Notes: generated by a model from the sequence alone, not told the origin. A stretch of DNA of 64,000 nucleotides from J054 sp965223095 (GCA_965223095.1 OZ244979.1:310001-374000); one strand, 5' to 3'. Numbered from the stretch's first letter, positions 16,745-24,217 are shown. Made by a program: numbers and translations.

Positions 16745-16750
16745 TATAAT
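16745..16750 (+). promoter_or_regulatory. Candidate -10 box of rpiA
   Basis: A perfect TATAAT lies 38 nt before the rpiA ATG, just after the upstream terminator. No good -35 hexamer is seen at the right distance, so this is tentative. Confidence 0.4.
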
Positions 16751-16788
16751 CAAGCAATATCAAGCGATTCAGCCAATTCGAGACCAGC

Positions 16789-17448
16789 ATGGACCAAAAC
16801 GAAAAAAAGGCACGGGCGGCCGCGGCGGCCCTGGGATTTGTCCCCGCGGGAAGCTTTCTGGGTGTTGGAACGGGCTCTACGGTCAACTACCTGATTGACG
16901 CCTTGGGAGATATCCATTCGCGGATCAAAGGATGCGTTGCTAGCTCCGAGGCCACGGCGAATCGCTTAGCAAAATGTGGTTTTGCGGTCACGGATATTGC
17001 CAAAGTCAGTGAAGTTGATTTGTATATCGATGGCGCGGACGAAGCGAATGAAAACTTTCATCTCATTAAAGGCGGCGGCGGTGCATTGACCCGAGAAAAA
17101 ATTCTAGCGGGCGCCGCTGACAAATTTATCTGTATCATCGATGATTCTAAGTGGGTTACTCAATTGGGAAAATTCCCTTTGCCGGTAGAGATTGTTCCGG
17201 GCGCGGAAGCCTATGTCGCAAAACAGTTCTCCAAACTACGGGGCCGCCCCGTGTTGCGAAAAAACTTTCTCAGCGACAATGGCAATCCCATACTTGATAT
17301 CCATGAATTGCAAATCACCGATCCGGTGAAAATGGAGCAGCGTTTTTCCCAGATAGAAGGCGTTGTTACCGTGGGTATTTTTGCCCAGCGGCCCGCCGAT
17401 GTGCTGCTGATTGCAGATGATGATGAGGTCCGTCAAATCGTTCGCTAG
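16789..17448 (+). CDS. rpiA: Ribose-5-phosphate isomerase A
   Basis: This 219-residue RpiA has the same length as the E. coli enzyme and interconverts ribose-5-phosphate and ribulose-5-phosphate. The phosphate/substrate motifs GVGTGSTVNYLI (about 25-36), DGADEANENFHLIKGGGGAL (about 81-100) with the catalytic acidic residues, and TREKI are intact. Note that rpe, the epimerase using the same ketose, lies 4 kb away in this window. The ATG at 16789 follows a terminator, so the gene appears to have its own promoter. It is convergent with the tRNA-Gln/rplM/rpsI strand. Confidence 0.97.
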   Translation: MDQNEKKARAAAAALGFVPAGSFLGVGTGSTVNYLIDALGDIHSRIKGCVASSEATANRLAKCGFAVTDIAKVSEVDLYIDGADEANENFHLIKGGGGALTREKILAGAADKFICIIDDSKWVTQLGKFPLPVEIVPGAEAYVAKQFSKLRGRPVLRKNFLSDNGNPILDIHELQITDPVKMEQRFSQIEGVVTVGIFAQRPADVLLIADDDEVRQIVR

Positions 17449-17596
17449 TGGCCTAAGAATTTGTGCTAACGGCTGCGTCGTAATAGTGCGCATTTGACCG
17501 GGTCAATCCGGGGAATTTCACGAACCGGCTAGATCGTATTTTTGGCGTTCCGGGCGCGTTTTTTGTCAGATTTCAATTTTTTGCCCAAAAATGCGA
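17449..17596. other. Non-coding stretch between rpiA and the tandem repeats
   Basis: No convincing gene or RNA is visible. It contains a palindrome TTGACCGGGTCAA at about 17494 and several T-runs (around 17530 and 17555). AACCGGGTCAA recurs at the head of the adjoining repeat, suggesting that this stretch is a further decayed piece of the same repeat family. Confidence 0.4.
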
Positions 17597-17777
17597 ACCG
17601 GGTCAAACTAGGGTTTTCATCCACAAGGCTCCCAGCCATACACCCGGACAGCCCGCTACGCTAGGCGGCTTCGCTAGCTGGATCAACCAAACTGACCACC
17701 AGGATTATTCGCCGCCTAGGGCGGCTCACCCCTCAAGGGGGCCGCTCAGTCGCTGCGCTCCCTGCGCGTTCTCTCCC

Positions 17778-17806
17778 TAATTTATGGATCTACGATCCAT
17801 AAATTA
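17778..17806. repeat. AT-rich palindrome in repeat copy A
   Basis: TAATTTATGGATC and its exact reverse complement flank a 3-bp TAC loop (13-bp arms). It can form a hairpin on either strand but has no T-run, so it does not look like a classical terminator. Confidence 0.85.
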
Positions 17807-17990
17807 GCACCGAGTCGAACTAAGGTTCTCATCCATATGGTCCCCCAGCCATATACTCAGACGGCCCGCATAGCAGGGCGGCTTCGCGAGCTGGGTCTGC
17901 CGAACTGACCACCAGGATTATTCGCCGCCTAAGGCGGCTCACCCCTCAAGGGGGCCGCTCAGTCGCTGCGCTCCCTGCGCGTTCTCTCCC

Positions 17991-18019
17991 TAATTTATGG
18001 ATCTACGATCCATAAATTA
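17991..18019. repeat. AT-rich palindrome in repeat copy B
   Basis: This is the identical 13-bp inverted repeat with TAC loop, exactly 213 bp from the copy at 17778, and part of the tandem repeat unit. Confidence 0.85.
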
Positions 18020-18050
18020 GAACCGAGTCGAACTAAGGTTCTCATCCATA

Positions 18051-18117
18051 TGGTCCCCCAGCCATATACTCAGACGGCCCGCTATGCGGGCCGTCTGAGT
18101 ATATGGCTGGGGGACCA
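18051..18117 (-). repeat. Perfect 32-bp inverted repeat overlapping the 3' end of tRNA-Gln
   Basis: Left arm 18051-18082 and right arm 18086-18117 are perfect reverse complements with a 3-nt TAT loop. On the minus strand the right arm is transcribed first and contains the last 14 nt of the tRNA (18117-18104, including the encoded CCA). The nascent transcript could therefore fold the tRNA 3' end into a long hairpin with downstream RNA. There is no U-tract after the stem, so a standard intrinsic terminator is unlikely. Confidence 0.9.
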
Positions 18118-18177
18118 GGATTCGAACCTGGGTTGGCGGAGTCAGAGTCCGCAGTCCTACCGCTAGACGATCCCCCA
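18104..18177 (-). tRNA. tRNA-Gln (anticodon CTG)
   Basis: This is a 74-nt cloverleaf on the minus strand: acceptor TGGGGGA/TCCCCCA, D arm with GTCTAGCGGTAGGAC, anticodon stem GCGGA/TCCGC with loop CTCTGAC (anticodon CTG at 18145-18143), T arm CCAGGTTCGAATCCTGG, discriminator G and encoded CCA. It decodes CAG. It starts 40 nt after the rpsI stop on the same strand with no obvious promoter in between, so it may be processed from the rplM-rpsI transcript. Its 3' end lies inside a perfect inverted repeat. Confidence 0.97.
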
Positions 18178-18217
18178 ATTCACCGGCGGGATGACGACAG
18201 CCGCGATATTCGATGAA

Positions 18218-18610
18218 TTAACGCTTGGAGTATTGTGTCGCGCGGCGGGCTTTTCTAAGACCGACTTTCTTGCGCTCGACCTCACGTGCGTCGCGGGTCA
18301 CGTAGCCGGCTTTGCGCAAGCTTGGACGCAGCGATTCATCGTATTTCATCAAGGCGCGGGTCAAACCATGGCGTATGGCGCCTGCTTGACCGGTCGTACC
18401 ACCACCTTGAACATTCACCACGACGTCGAAACGATCTTGCATTTCGACCAGTTCCAGCGGCTGGCGCACAATCATGCGCGCGGTTTTACGGCCGAAGAAT
18501 TTATCCAGGTCCACGGAGTTAACGGTGATTTTACCGCTGCCAGGACGCAGATAGACCCGGGCCGTTGAAGTCTTACGCCGGCCGGTGCCGATATTTGCCG
18601 CTGTGCTCAT
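18218..18610 (-). CDS. rpsI: 30S ribosomal protein S9
   Basis: This 130-residue S9 (uS9) has the normal length and begins with the usual TGRRKTSTARVYLRPGSGKI block. The conserved C-terminal tail GLRKARRATQYSKR, whose last residues reach the P-site tRNA, is intact. It lies 12 nt after rplM in the universal rplM-rpsI operon. tRNA-Gln follows 40 nt downstream. Confidence 0.98.
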   Translation of the reverse strand: MSTAANIGTGRRKTSTARVYLRPGSGKITVNSVDLDKFFGRKTARMIVRQPLELVEMQDRFDVVVNVQGGGTTGQAGAIRHGLTRALMKYDESLRPSLRKAGYVTRDAREVERKKVGLRKARRATQYSKR

Positions 18611-18622
18611 GGGTCGCCTCGC

Positions 18623-19051
18623 TTAGATTTCCAAGGGTTGTGGCTGCTGTGCAGCGTGATCGTGCTCGGCACCCGCGTAGACGCGCAATTTCTTCAGCAT
18701 AGCCGCACCCAGTTTGTTCTTGGGGAGCATACCCTTAACGGCCTCAGTCAAAGCACGCTCCGGGGCTCGGGCCATCAAAGTTTCCAAATTCACGGACTTA
18801 AGATTGCCAATGTAACCGGTATGCCGGTGGTACATCTTGTCTTTTAGCTTGTTGCCAGTGACCCGTATTTGGGCCGCATTGACGACCACGATATAGTCCC
18901 CCGTGTCCACATGGGGTGTGTAGTCGGGCTTATGCTTGCCGCGCAGCCGCGCCGCCAGCTGGGTTGCCAGCCGTCCCAAGGTTCTGCCGCTGGCATCCAC
19001 CAGATGCCATTCGCGCTTGATTTCATGGGGCTTTGCTGAAAATGTGCTCAT
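18623..19051 (-). CDS. rplM: 50S ribosomal protein L13
   Basis: This 142-residue L13 (uL13) has the same length as in E. coli when the ATG at 19051 (MSTFSAKPHEIKREW) is taken as the start; an upstream in-frame extension is not needed. The DASGRTLGRLATQLAARLRG block, DTGDYIVVVNA and the GMLPKNKLG motif are characteristic. It is the first gene of the rplM-rpsI operon; in E. coli L13 represses its own translation. Confidence 0.98.
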   Translation of the reverse strand: MSTFSAKPHEIKREWHLVDASGRTLGRLATQLAARLRGKHKPDYTPHVDTGDYIVVVNAAQIRVTGNKLKDKMYHRHTGYIGNLKSVNLETLMARAPERALTEAVKGMLPKNKLGAAMLKKLRVYAGAEHDHAAQQPQPLEI

Positions 19052-19185
19052 TGTTGAACCTGCCCGAGGAGCCACGCTGGGGCCACTGGCCGAAAAGGGC
19101 GAGAAGTGTAGTGCCAGAGCCCGCGGTTTTCAATTCCTAGGCCTGTGAAGGGGTGGTTTTTCGGGCAAAGCCTTGGCCGCCCGGC

Positions 19186-19983
19186 TTAAAAACTGTACTC
19201 CAACGACAAGGTGGTATATCGATCGGTCTTCTCGTAGGGCCGTTCCGGGGTCACGGTGGTATCAATTTCCACATCGGTGTTGTGTTTAACTGTGTAAGCC
19301 AAGGCCAGGGCTAGATTTCCCACGACATTGGCTTTGAGTTCGGTGGTGGATTCGACATAAGTGTTGTCCGAGCCCGCTAAAATTCCCAGTTTTTGTACAA
19401 AAGCCGCGTTTTCGCTGATATTCCAGGTGTAAAGACCACGCAGCAGGCCGATGACATCGCGCTGGTTTTCGCCGCTACTTTGCAGTTTGGACTGGCGGAG
19501 GCCGACACCCGCCTCAACATCCAGCAAGTGTGTGGGCCCCAGCAAGACCCGCCAGCCCAGACCGATGGCCTCGTAAACCTGTCGATCGTAGGCACTGAAA
19601 CGATCCTTGTACCAATCAACCGACCCGAAGGCGTAATAGCGCGCCGTCAGATCGTATTGGCTCTTAACGCCAGCCCAATAGGATTCCGCACTGACCTCCA
19701 CATCGGAATCACGATCCGCCGCGGCCTTGGACGCCACGGCGGTGGCGCCAAAGATGTGATGCCACCGATCTTTGTCATGCCGCAGCCCCACGGCCGCATT
19801 GGCGGCCGAGCTTTCTGAATTGCCGGAGGTTTCGGTATATCCGGCCGAGACAAATCCAGACCAAGGACCTTCCTTTTCTTCATCCGGCGTAACGGCGGAC
19901 ATGGTCATTGGGTCCTGAGCATTGGCCGCACTGGCGACCAACATGCCGAGCACCACGAGCATCATGACGGCAAACCTAGGCAT
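19186..19983 (-). CDS. DUF481 family outer-membrane protein
   Basis: This 265-residue protein has a clear signal peptide (MPRFAVMMLVVLGMLVASAANA, cut before QD) and a body of alternating beta strands ending in the aromatic YTTLSLEYSF, as expected of an outer-membrane beta barrel. YTETSGNSESSAANAAVGL and LGWRVLLGPTHLLDVEAGVG match DUF481 (salt-induced outer-membrane protein family). The function is unknown. The ATG at 19983 is chosen because it begins the signal peptide and has GGAG upstream. It is divergent from coq7. Confidence 0.87.
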   Translation of the reverse strand: MPRFAVMMLVVLGMLVASAANAQDPMTMSAVTPDEEKEGPWSGFVSAGYTETSGNSESSAANAAVGLRHDKDRWHHIFGATAVASKAAADRDSDVEVSAESYWAGVKSQYDLTARYYAFGSVDWYKDRFSAYDRQVYEAIGLGWRVLLGPTHLLDVEAGVGLRQSKLQSSGENQRDVIGLLRGLYTWNISENAAFVQKLGILAGSDNTYVESTTELKANVVGNLALALAYTVKHNTDVEIDTTVTPERPYEKTDRYTTLSLEYSF

Positions 19984-20086
19984 AAAGCAGTCTCCGGGTC
20001 GAGAAACCTGAGTGATCATCTTGTTCTTCTAATTGGCTGCGCGGAGTTGCTACCGCGCGGGGGCCAGGATAATAATCGAAAACCTG

Positions 20087-20761
20087 ATGACAGTCACAAC
20101 CCCCAACAAGCCGAGAAATTCGACCCCACGGCAGCTGACCTGGGTCGATCGATGCCTGCTAGAAATCGACAGTGCGCTGCGCGTAAGCGCCGCGCCGGCT
20201 AAGCCGCGCCGGCCCAGTCCGGCGGCAGAACTCCCAGATCACGAACTCCGCGATCGAGATGCTGAGCAATCAGCCTGTTTGATGCGAGTAAACCATGCCG
20301 GAGAAATTGCCGCACAAGCCCTGTATCGCGGGCAAGCGGCCGTAGCTCGCGACGAAGAACTGCGCCTGGCATTGCTGCAGGCAGCCGATGAAGAACATGA
20401 CCATTTGGCTTGGTGCGAGGAACGCGTCCACGAGCTGGGCAGCCATACCAGTCGGCTGGCACCGGTTTGGTACGCCGGGGCATTTGCCATTGGCAGCCTC
20501 GCCGGACTCGCGAGCGACCAGCTAAGTTTGGGCTTTCTAGAAGAAACTGAAGACCAGGTCGCCGCCCATCTCGATGGCCATTTGCAACGTCTGCCCGCAC
20601 AAGACCAAGTCAGTCGTGCCATCGTCGAGCGCATGCGCGCCGAGGAAATAACCCACAGTGCAGCGGCAAAAAAACGTGGCGCGGCAGCGCTGCCGGGGCC
20701 AATCCGGCAAATGATGCGGGGCTGCGCAAGGATCATGACCACCATCGCCCATCGCATTTGA
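20087..20761 (+). CDS. coq7: 3-demethoxyubiquinol 3-hydroxylase (Coq7)
   Basis: This 224-residue di-iron hydroxylase catalyses the last ring hydroxylation of ubiquinone synthesis and replaces UbiF. The iron-binding carboxylate/His motifs are seen: MRVNHAGEIAAQALYRGQ, ADEEHDHLAWCEERV, LEETEDQVAAHL and EEITHSAAA. The start is the ATG at 20087 (MTVTTPNKPRN), which gives the usual short variable N-terminus. Together with UbiI and UbiH at 10-12.5 kb it makes the set of three hydroxylases, so this organism uses Coq7 for the C6 step. Confidence 0.95.
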   Translation: MTVTTPNKPRNSTPRQLTWVDRCLLEIDSALRVSAAPAKPRRPSPAAELPDHELRDRDAEQSACLMRVNHAGEIAAQALYRGQAAVARDEELRLALLQAADEEHDHLAWCEERVHELGSHTSRLAPVWYAGAFAIGSLAGLASDQLSLGFLEETEDQVAAHLDGHLQRLPAQDQVSRAIVERMRAEEITHSAAAKKRGAAALPGPIRQMMRGCARIMTTIAHRI

Positions 20762-20845
20762 CGCGCATCACAAATTTCATCCGCGCAAAATCAGGCCGAA
20801 AATGCCCCTTTTTTGAGACGTTTGTCACAAAATCGTCTTAACACG

Positions 20846-20874
20846 TTGAATGTTATGTTGAACGGGGTTTAAAT
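20846..20874 (+). promoter_or_regulatory. Candidate crp promoter
   Basis: TTGAAT at 20846-20851 and TTAAAT at 20869-20874 are 17 nt apart, 29 nt before the crp ATG. No convincing CRP operator (TGTGA-N6-TCACA) is visible around it. Confidence 0.4.
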
Positions 20875-20903
20875 CGGCTCTGGGTTATCGGGGAGTTACA
20901 AAC

Positions 20904-21569
20904 ATGGCAACCAACGCCAAAGCGCTAAGCGACATACCAGCCATCAATCGGTTCTTAACGTACTGCCGCGTGCGCACCGTTCCAGCTAAAACTGTGATGA
21001 TTCACGCTGGCGATACGCCAGACAGTCTGTACTACATCACTGAAGGTTCCGTCGAAGTCATGATTGAAGACGAAGACGGGAACGAAATGGTACTGGCCTA
21101 CCTGAACAAGGGTCAGTTCTTCGGCGAAATGGGCCTGTTTCATGATCAGCCCGCTCGCAGCGCCTGGGTCCGCACCCGCGTCGCGTCGGAAATCGCTGAA
21201 ATGACCTACCCGCGCTTTAGGCAGATCGCCAGCGAAAGCCCGGGCCTGGTCTTCGAATTAGCCACGCAGCTCGCCACGCGTTTGGATCGCACCAATCGCA
21301 AGCTCGGCGACCTGGCATTCGTTGATGTCACCGGCCGCGTCGCACATGCCATTATGGACCTGTGCAATGAACCGGATGCGATGACACATCCCGACGGCAT
21401 GCAAATCAAAGTCAGCCGGCAAGAACTCAGCCGACTGGTGGGTTGTTCGCGGGAAATGGCCGGTCGCGTGCTAAAAGTCCTTGAAGAACAAGGCTTGGTG
21501 TCCGCCAGCGGCAAGACCATCGTGGTTTACAACGCGCGACCGAAGCCGGTTATCAGCGCAACCGCGTAA
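20904..21569 (+). CDS. crp: cAMP receptor protein, Vfr/CRP type
   Basis: This 221-residue global regulator has a cyclic-nucleotide-binding domain (about 15-125) with GEMGLFHDQPARSAWV, including the Glu, Arg and Ser that hold the cAMP phosphate and ribose. A long C-helix follows, then an Ftr-type winged helix with SRQELSRLVGCSREMAGR (recognition-helix Arg, Glu and Arg kept). The segment PDAMTHPDGMQIK is nearly identical to Pseudomonas Vfr. At the C-helix pair corresponding to E. coli Thr127-Ser128 it has Thr-Asn. ATG at 20904 has a strong GGGGAG upstream. A hairpin terminator lies just after the stop. Confidence 0.94.
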   Translation: MATNAKALSDIPAINRFLTYCRVRTVPAKTVMIHAGDTPDSLYYITEGSVEVMIEDEDGNEMVLAYLNKGQFFGEMGLFHDQPARSAWVRTRVASEIAEMTYPRFRQIASESPGLVFELATQLATRLDRTNRKLGDLAFVDVTGRVAHAIMDLCNEPDAMTHPDGMQIKVSRQELSRLVGCSREMAGRVLKVLEEQGLVSASGKTIVVYNARPKPVISATA

Positions 21570-21579
21570 GTCTATAGAG

Positions 21580-22275
21580 TTACTCTGCAGCGGCCGTGGT
21601 GTTCGGCACCACGGCCGCTATTTCTTTGCGCATGGTTTTGATTGTGGCCGCGTAGTCCGTGGTGCCGAAAATCGCCGACCCCGCCACGAATAAATCAGCA
21701 CCGGCCTTCGCCACGGCGGCAATATTGTTCGGCTTTATACCGCCATCCACCGCCAATCGTGTCGTCAGACCCTTGGTGTCGATGCGTCGCCGGATTGCTT
21801 TGATCTTTTCGATGCTTTGCGGAATGAAGGCCTGGCCCCCAAAGCCGGGATTAACCGACATGACCAAAACCAACTCTAGTTGGTCCAGGGTATAGTCCAA
21901 GACTTCCAAGGGCGTCGCCGGGTTCAAAGCCAAGCCGGGCGAACAACCCAGTTCGCGAATCAAGCCCAGGGTGCGATCAACATGGTCGCTGGCCTCGGGG
22001 TGAAAACTAATGTAGCTCGCCCCGGCGGCCGCAAAATCCTGCACCAGCCGATCGACGGGCTGAGTCATCAAATGCACATCGATGGGCGCGGTCACACCGT
22101 GTTTGCGCAAGGCCTCACAAACCAAGGGCCCGATGGTCAGATTGGGCACGTAGTGATTGTCCATCACATCAAAGTGAATGACATCGGCACCGGCTGACAG
22201 CACAGCATCGACCTCCTCGCCCAAGCGCGCGAAGTCAGCCGACAAGATTGAGGGGGCAATGAGAAATCTAGACAC
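21580..22275 (-). CDS. rpe: Ribulose-phosphate 3-epimerase
   Basis: This 231-residue TIM-barrel metalloenzyme interconverts ribulose-5-phosphate and xylulose-5-phosphate. LIAPSILSADFARLGEE, HFDVMDNHYVPNLTIGP, HLMTQP, MSVNPGFGGQ and VDGGI carry the metal- and phosphate-binding residues. The start is GTG at 22275 (MSRFLIAPS), supported by GGAG 8 nt upstream; a TTG 24 nt earlier is not supported. It is convergent with crp, only 10 nt separating the two stops. Confidence 0.97.
   Translation of the reverse strand: MSRFLIAPSILSADFARLGEEVDAVLSAGADVIHFDVMDNHYVPNLTIGPLVCEALRKHGVTAPIDVHLMTQPVDRLVQDFAAAGASYISFHPEASDHVDRTLGLIRELGCSPGLALNPATPLEVLDYTLDQLELVLVMSVNPGFGGQAFIPQSIEKIKAIRRRIDTKGLTTRLAVDGGIKPNNIAAVAKAGADLFVAGSAIFGTTDYAATIKTMRKEIAAVVPNTTAAAE
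21590..21625 (+). terminator. crp terminator embedded in the 3' end of rpe
   Basis: GCGGCCGTGGTG and CACCACGGCCGC form a perfect 12-bp stem with a 5-nt loop, followed by TATTTCTTT, 20 nt after the crp stop. The same bases encode the last residues of Rpe (AAVVPNTTAAAE) on the other strand. Confidence 0.65.
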
Positions 22276-22372
22276 GCTACAGGCTCCGCCCGGGTCCAAG
22301 CAGCCCGTAGCCTATCACTAGATCTAAGGCTGGTGCGTAGAATGATCGAGCAAATTGCTAACGAAGGCCGGC

Positions 22373-23197
22373 CTAAAGACCCCGGCGCTCCTTAATCAGG
22401 TCGTAAGCCGCGCGAATCTCGCGCGTGCGCTTCTTGGCCGATTCGAGCATGGCATCGGGCAAGCCTCGGGAAATCAATTTGTCGGGGTGATATTGATTCA
22501 TCAAGCGGCGGTAAGCCGTTTTGACGTCGGCGTCTGTGGCTGAGGCTTCGATACCCAACGCCCGGTAGGCCTGGGATAATTCTTGGCCGCCAGCGGGTGC
22601 AGCCCGCTCCCCGCCAAAGCTGCGCTGCGCGCGCAATAGGGCCTCGAGCTGAGCCAGCTCGACCTGACTGACACCGAGTTGCCCCGCAATTTGCCAGAGC
22701 AGTTTTCGCTCGTTGGCGTGAATGCCGCCTTTGCTGAACACCAAATCCATTTGGATTTCCAAAAACGCGCGCACCAAACCCCGGTCGCCGCCGCAGGCTC
22801 GCCGAAACTCCGCCAGTTGCGCCTCTAGATTGAAGTCGGCCTGTTTGCCGGTAGTAAACTCGGCAATGGCGCGCCGCACGGCTTCAGGGTGCAAACGCAT
22901 CCGGTGCATGACCGCCCGCGCGGCCTGAATTTCTTCTTCGGATACCCGACCGTCGGCTTTGGCCAGATGCCCCATGACCCGAAACGTGGTGGCAAAGAAC
23001 AAGGCTTGGCGCGCCGTGCCGGAAATTTCTGGCCCCTGGCCGGAGGAGCCACGTACCGAGGCGCGGCCGAGGTCAAATTGATGGCCAAGGGCAGCACCGA
23101 TGGCCCCGAAAATCAGGCCGGTAAACCAGCCAAACCGTCCTCCCAGCATCAGGCCAAGCAACGCGCCCACCCACTTGCCCGTGTTATTCATGGCCAT
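22373..23197 (-). CDS. djlA: Membrane-anchored co-chaperone DjlA
   Basis: This 274-residue protein has the DjlA layout: a short glycine-rich membrane segment (about 9-38, with GLMLGGRFGWFTGLIFGAIG), a TerB-like helical domain (about 65-180) and a C-terminal J domain (about 205-270) with an intact HPD motif in NQYHPDKLISRG. It stimulates DnaK at the inner membrane. The start may be the ATG at 23197 or the one two codons later. It is divergent from purC across 76 bp. Confidence 0.93.
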   Translation of the reverse strand: MAMNNTGKWVGALLGLMLGGRFGWFTGLIFGAIGAALGHQFDLGRASVRGSSGQGPEISGTARQALFFATTFRVMGHLAKADGRVSEEEIQAARAVMHRMRLHPEAVRRAIAEFTTGKQADFNLEAQLAEFRRACGGDRGLVRAFLEIQMDLVFSKGGIHANERKLLWQIAGQLGVSQVELAQLEALLRAQRSFGGERAAPAGGQELSQAYRALGIEASATDADVKTAYRRLMNQYHPDKLISRGLPDAMLESAKKRTREIRAAYDLIKERRGL

Positions 23198-23273
23198 CGG
23201 GGCCGATGCGTTGTTGCCTCATCACCGCTACAATAGCCGTTTTTTTCCTCGGGCCAAAAGACCGATATTGAAC

Positions 23274-24161
23274 GTGAACACCGCGCTATTTGAATCCCAA
23301 GTCAATTCGCTACAACGCATTAGTCAGGGCAAAGTCCGCGATATCTACGCCGTGGACGATGACTATTTGCTGATTATAACCAGCGACCGATTATCAGCCT
23401 TCGATGTGGTCTTGCCCGATCCCATTCCCGGCAAAGGACAAGTCCTCACCGAGCTGTCCAATTTCTGGTTTAAACGCACCGAAGACATCGTCCCAAACCA
23501 GCTAACGGATCTGCGCTTAGCCGATATCGTAACGAATCGTGAAGAACGCGAGGCCATCGAAGGTCGTGCGACCCTGGCCAAGCGCTTGCGCCCGCTACCC
23601 ATCGAGGCGGTGGTGCGGGGCTATCTCATTGGTTCGGGCTGGAAAGATTATCAAGCCAGTGGCGAAGTTTGCGGCATACCCCTGCCCGAAGGACTGCCAC
23701 AGGCCGCCAAGCTGCCGGAACCCCTATTCACGCCCGCAACGAAGGCGGAGTTAGGGGACCATGACGAAAACATTAGTTTTGAACAGGCCGCGAAGTTGAT
23801 CGGTACGGACTTAGCAGAGAGAGTCCGAGAACTCGCCATTGGCATTTACCAACGTGGCGCGGAATACGCCGCGACCCGCGGCATCATGATCGCGGATACC
23901 AAATTTGAGTTCGGACTAGACCAGGATGACCGCTTGTACCTAATCGATGAAGTCCTGACGCCGGACTCGTCACGCTTTTGGCCCGTCCAGGACTACGCCA
24001 CGGGTATCAGTCCACCCAGTTTCGACAAACAGTATGTTCGCGACTATCTGGAAACGCTGGATTGGGACAAGCGTGCCCCGGGTCCCAAACTGCCGGCTGA
24101 AGTAGTCCAAAAAACCAGCGAGAAGTACCGCCAAGCCCTGGAATTGTTAACGGCCGACTAG
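23274..24161 (+). CDS. purC: Phosphoribosylaminoimidazole-succinocarboxamide synthase
   Basis: This 295-residue SAICAR synthetase is of the longer type (about 295-300 residues) and adds aspartate to CAIR with ATP in purine synthesis. GKVRDIYAV, ITSDRLSAFDVVL, EAVVRGYLIGSGWKDY and IADTKFEFG are family signatures. No ATG is available at the right place: GTG at 23274 (MNTALFESQ) gives the usual length, and TTG at 23268 is an alternative; no strong Shine-Dalgarno decides it. A further 174 nt of open frame upstream overlaps djlA and is not conserved in type. Confidence 0.94.
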   Translation: MNTALFESQVNSLQRISQGKVRDIYAVDDDYLLIITSDRLSAFDVVLPDPIPGKGQVLTELSNFWFKRTEDIVPNQLTDLRLADIVTNREEREAIEGRATLAKRLRPLPIEAVVRGYLIGSGWKDYQASGEVCGIPLPEGLPQAAKLPEPLFTPATKAELGDHDENISFEQAAKLIGTDLAERVRELAIGIYQRGAEYAATRGIMIADTKFEFGLDQDDRLYLIDEVLTPDSSRFWPVQDYATGISPPSFDKQYVRDYLETLDWDKRAPGPKLPAEVVQKTSEKYRQALELLTAD

Positions 24162-24217
24162 GAATCAGTGCGCCGGGTTAAAATCAAGCCCGCGCTTCAT
24201 GGGCCGGAGGCATCGCC

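Larger units (their letters stand above)
17597..18082 (-). repeat. Tandem 213-bp repeats downstream of tRNA-Gln
   Basis: Two and a fraction copies of a 213-bp unit lie head to tail: copy A about 17597-17808 (its first 95 bp diverged), copy B 17809-18021 and partial copy C 18022-18082. Shared landmarks at a 213-bp offset include ACCGAGTCGAACTAAGG (17809, 18022), GGTCCCCCAGCCATATACTC (17839, 18052), GACCACCAGGATTATTCG (17694, 17907) and an AT-rich palindrome (17778, 17991). In tRNA sense, each full unit carries CGAATAATCCTGGT, close to CGAATCCTGGT of the tRNA-Gln T arm, so units seem to derive partly from the tRNA 3' end. No ORF spans them. The arrangement recalls the rtT repeats after E. coli tyrT. 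Confidence 0.85.

Noticed and set aside
17449..18103. Integrated mobile element using tRNA-Gln as attachment site
   Set aside because: tRNA fragments are repeated, but no integrase or cargo gene lies between the copies and the spacing is a simple tandem repeat.
18191..18568. 125-codon plus-strand ORF opposite rpsI
   Set aside because: It is an antisense shadow of a universally conserved ribosomal protein gene, with no recognisable domain.
19140..19186. Terminator after the DUF481 gene
   Set aside because: A CGGGC/GCCCG stem is followed by A residues, not T, in the direction of transcription.
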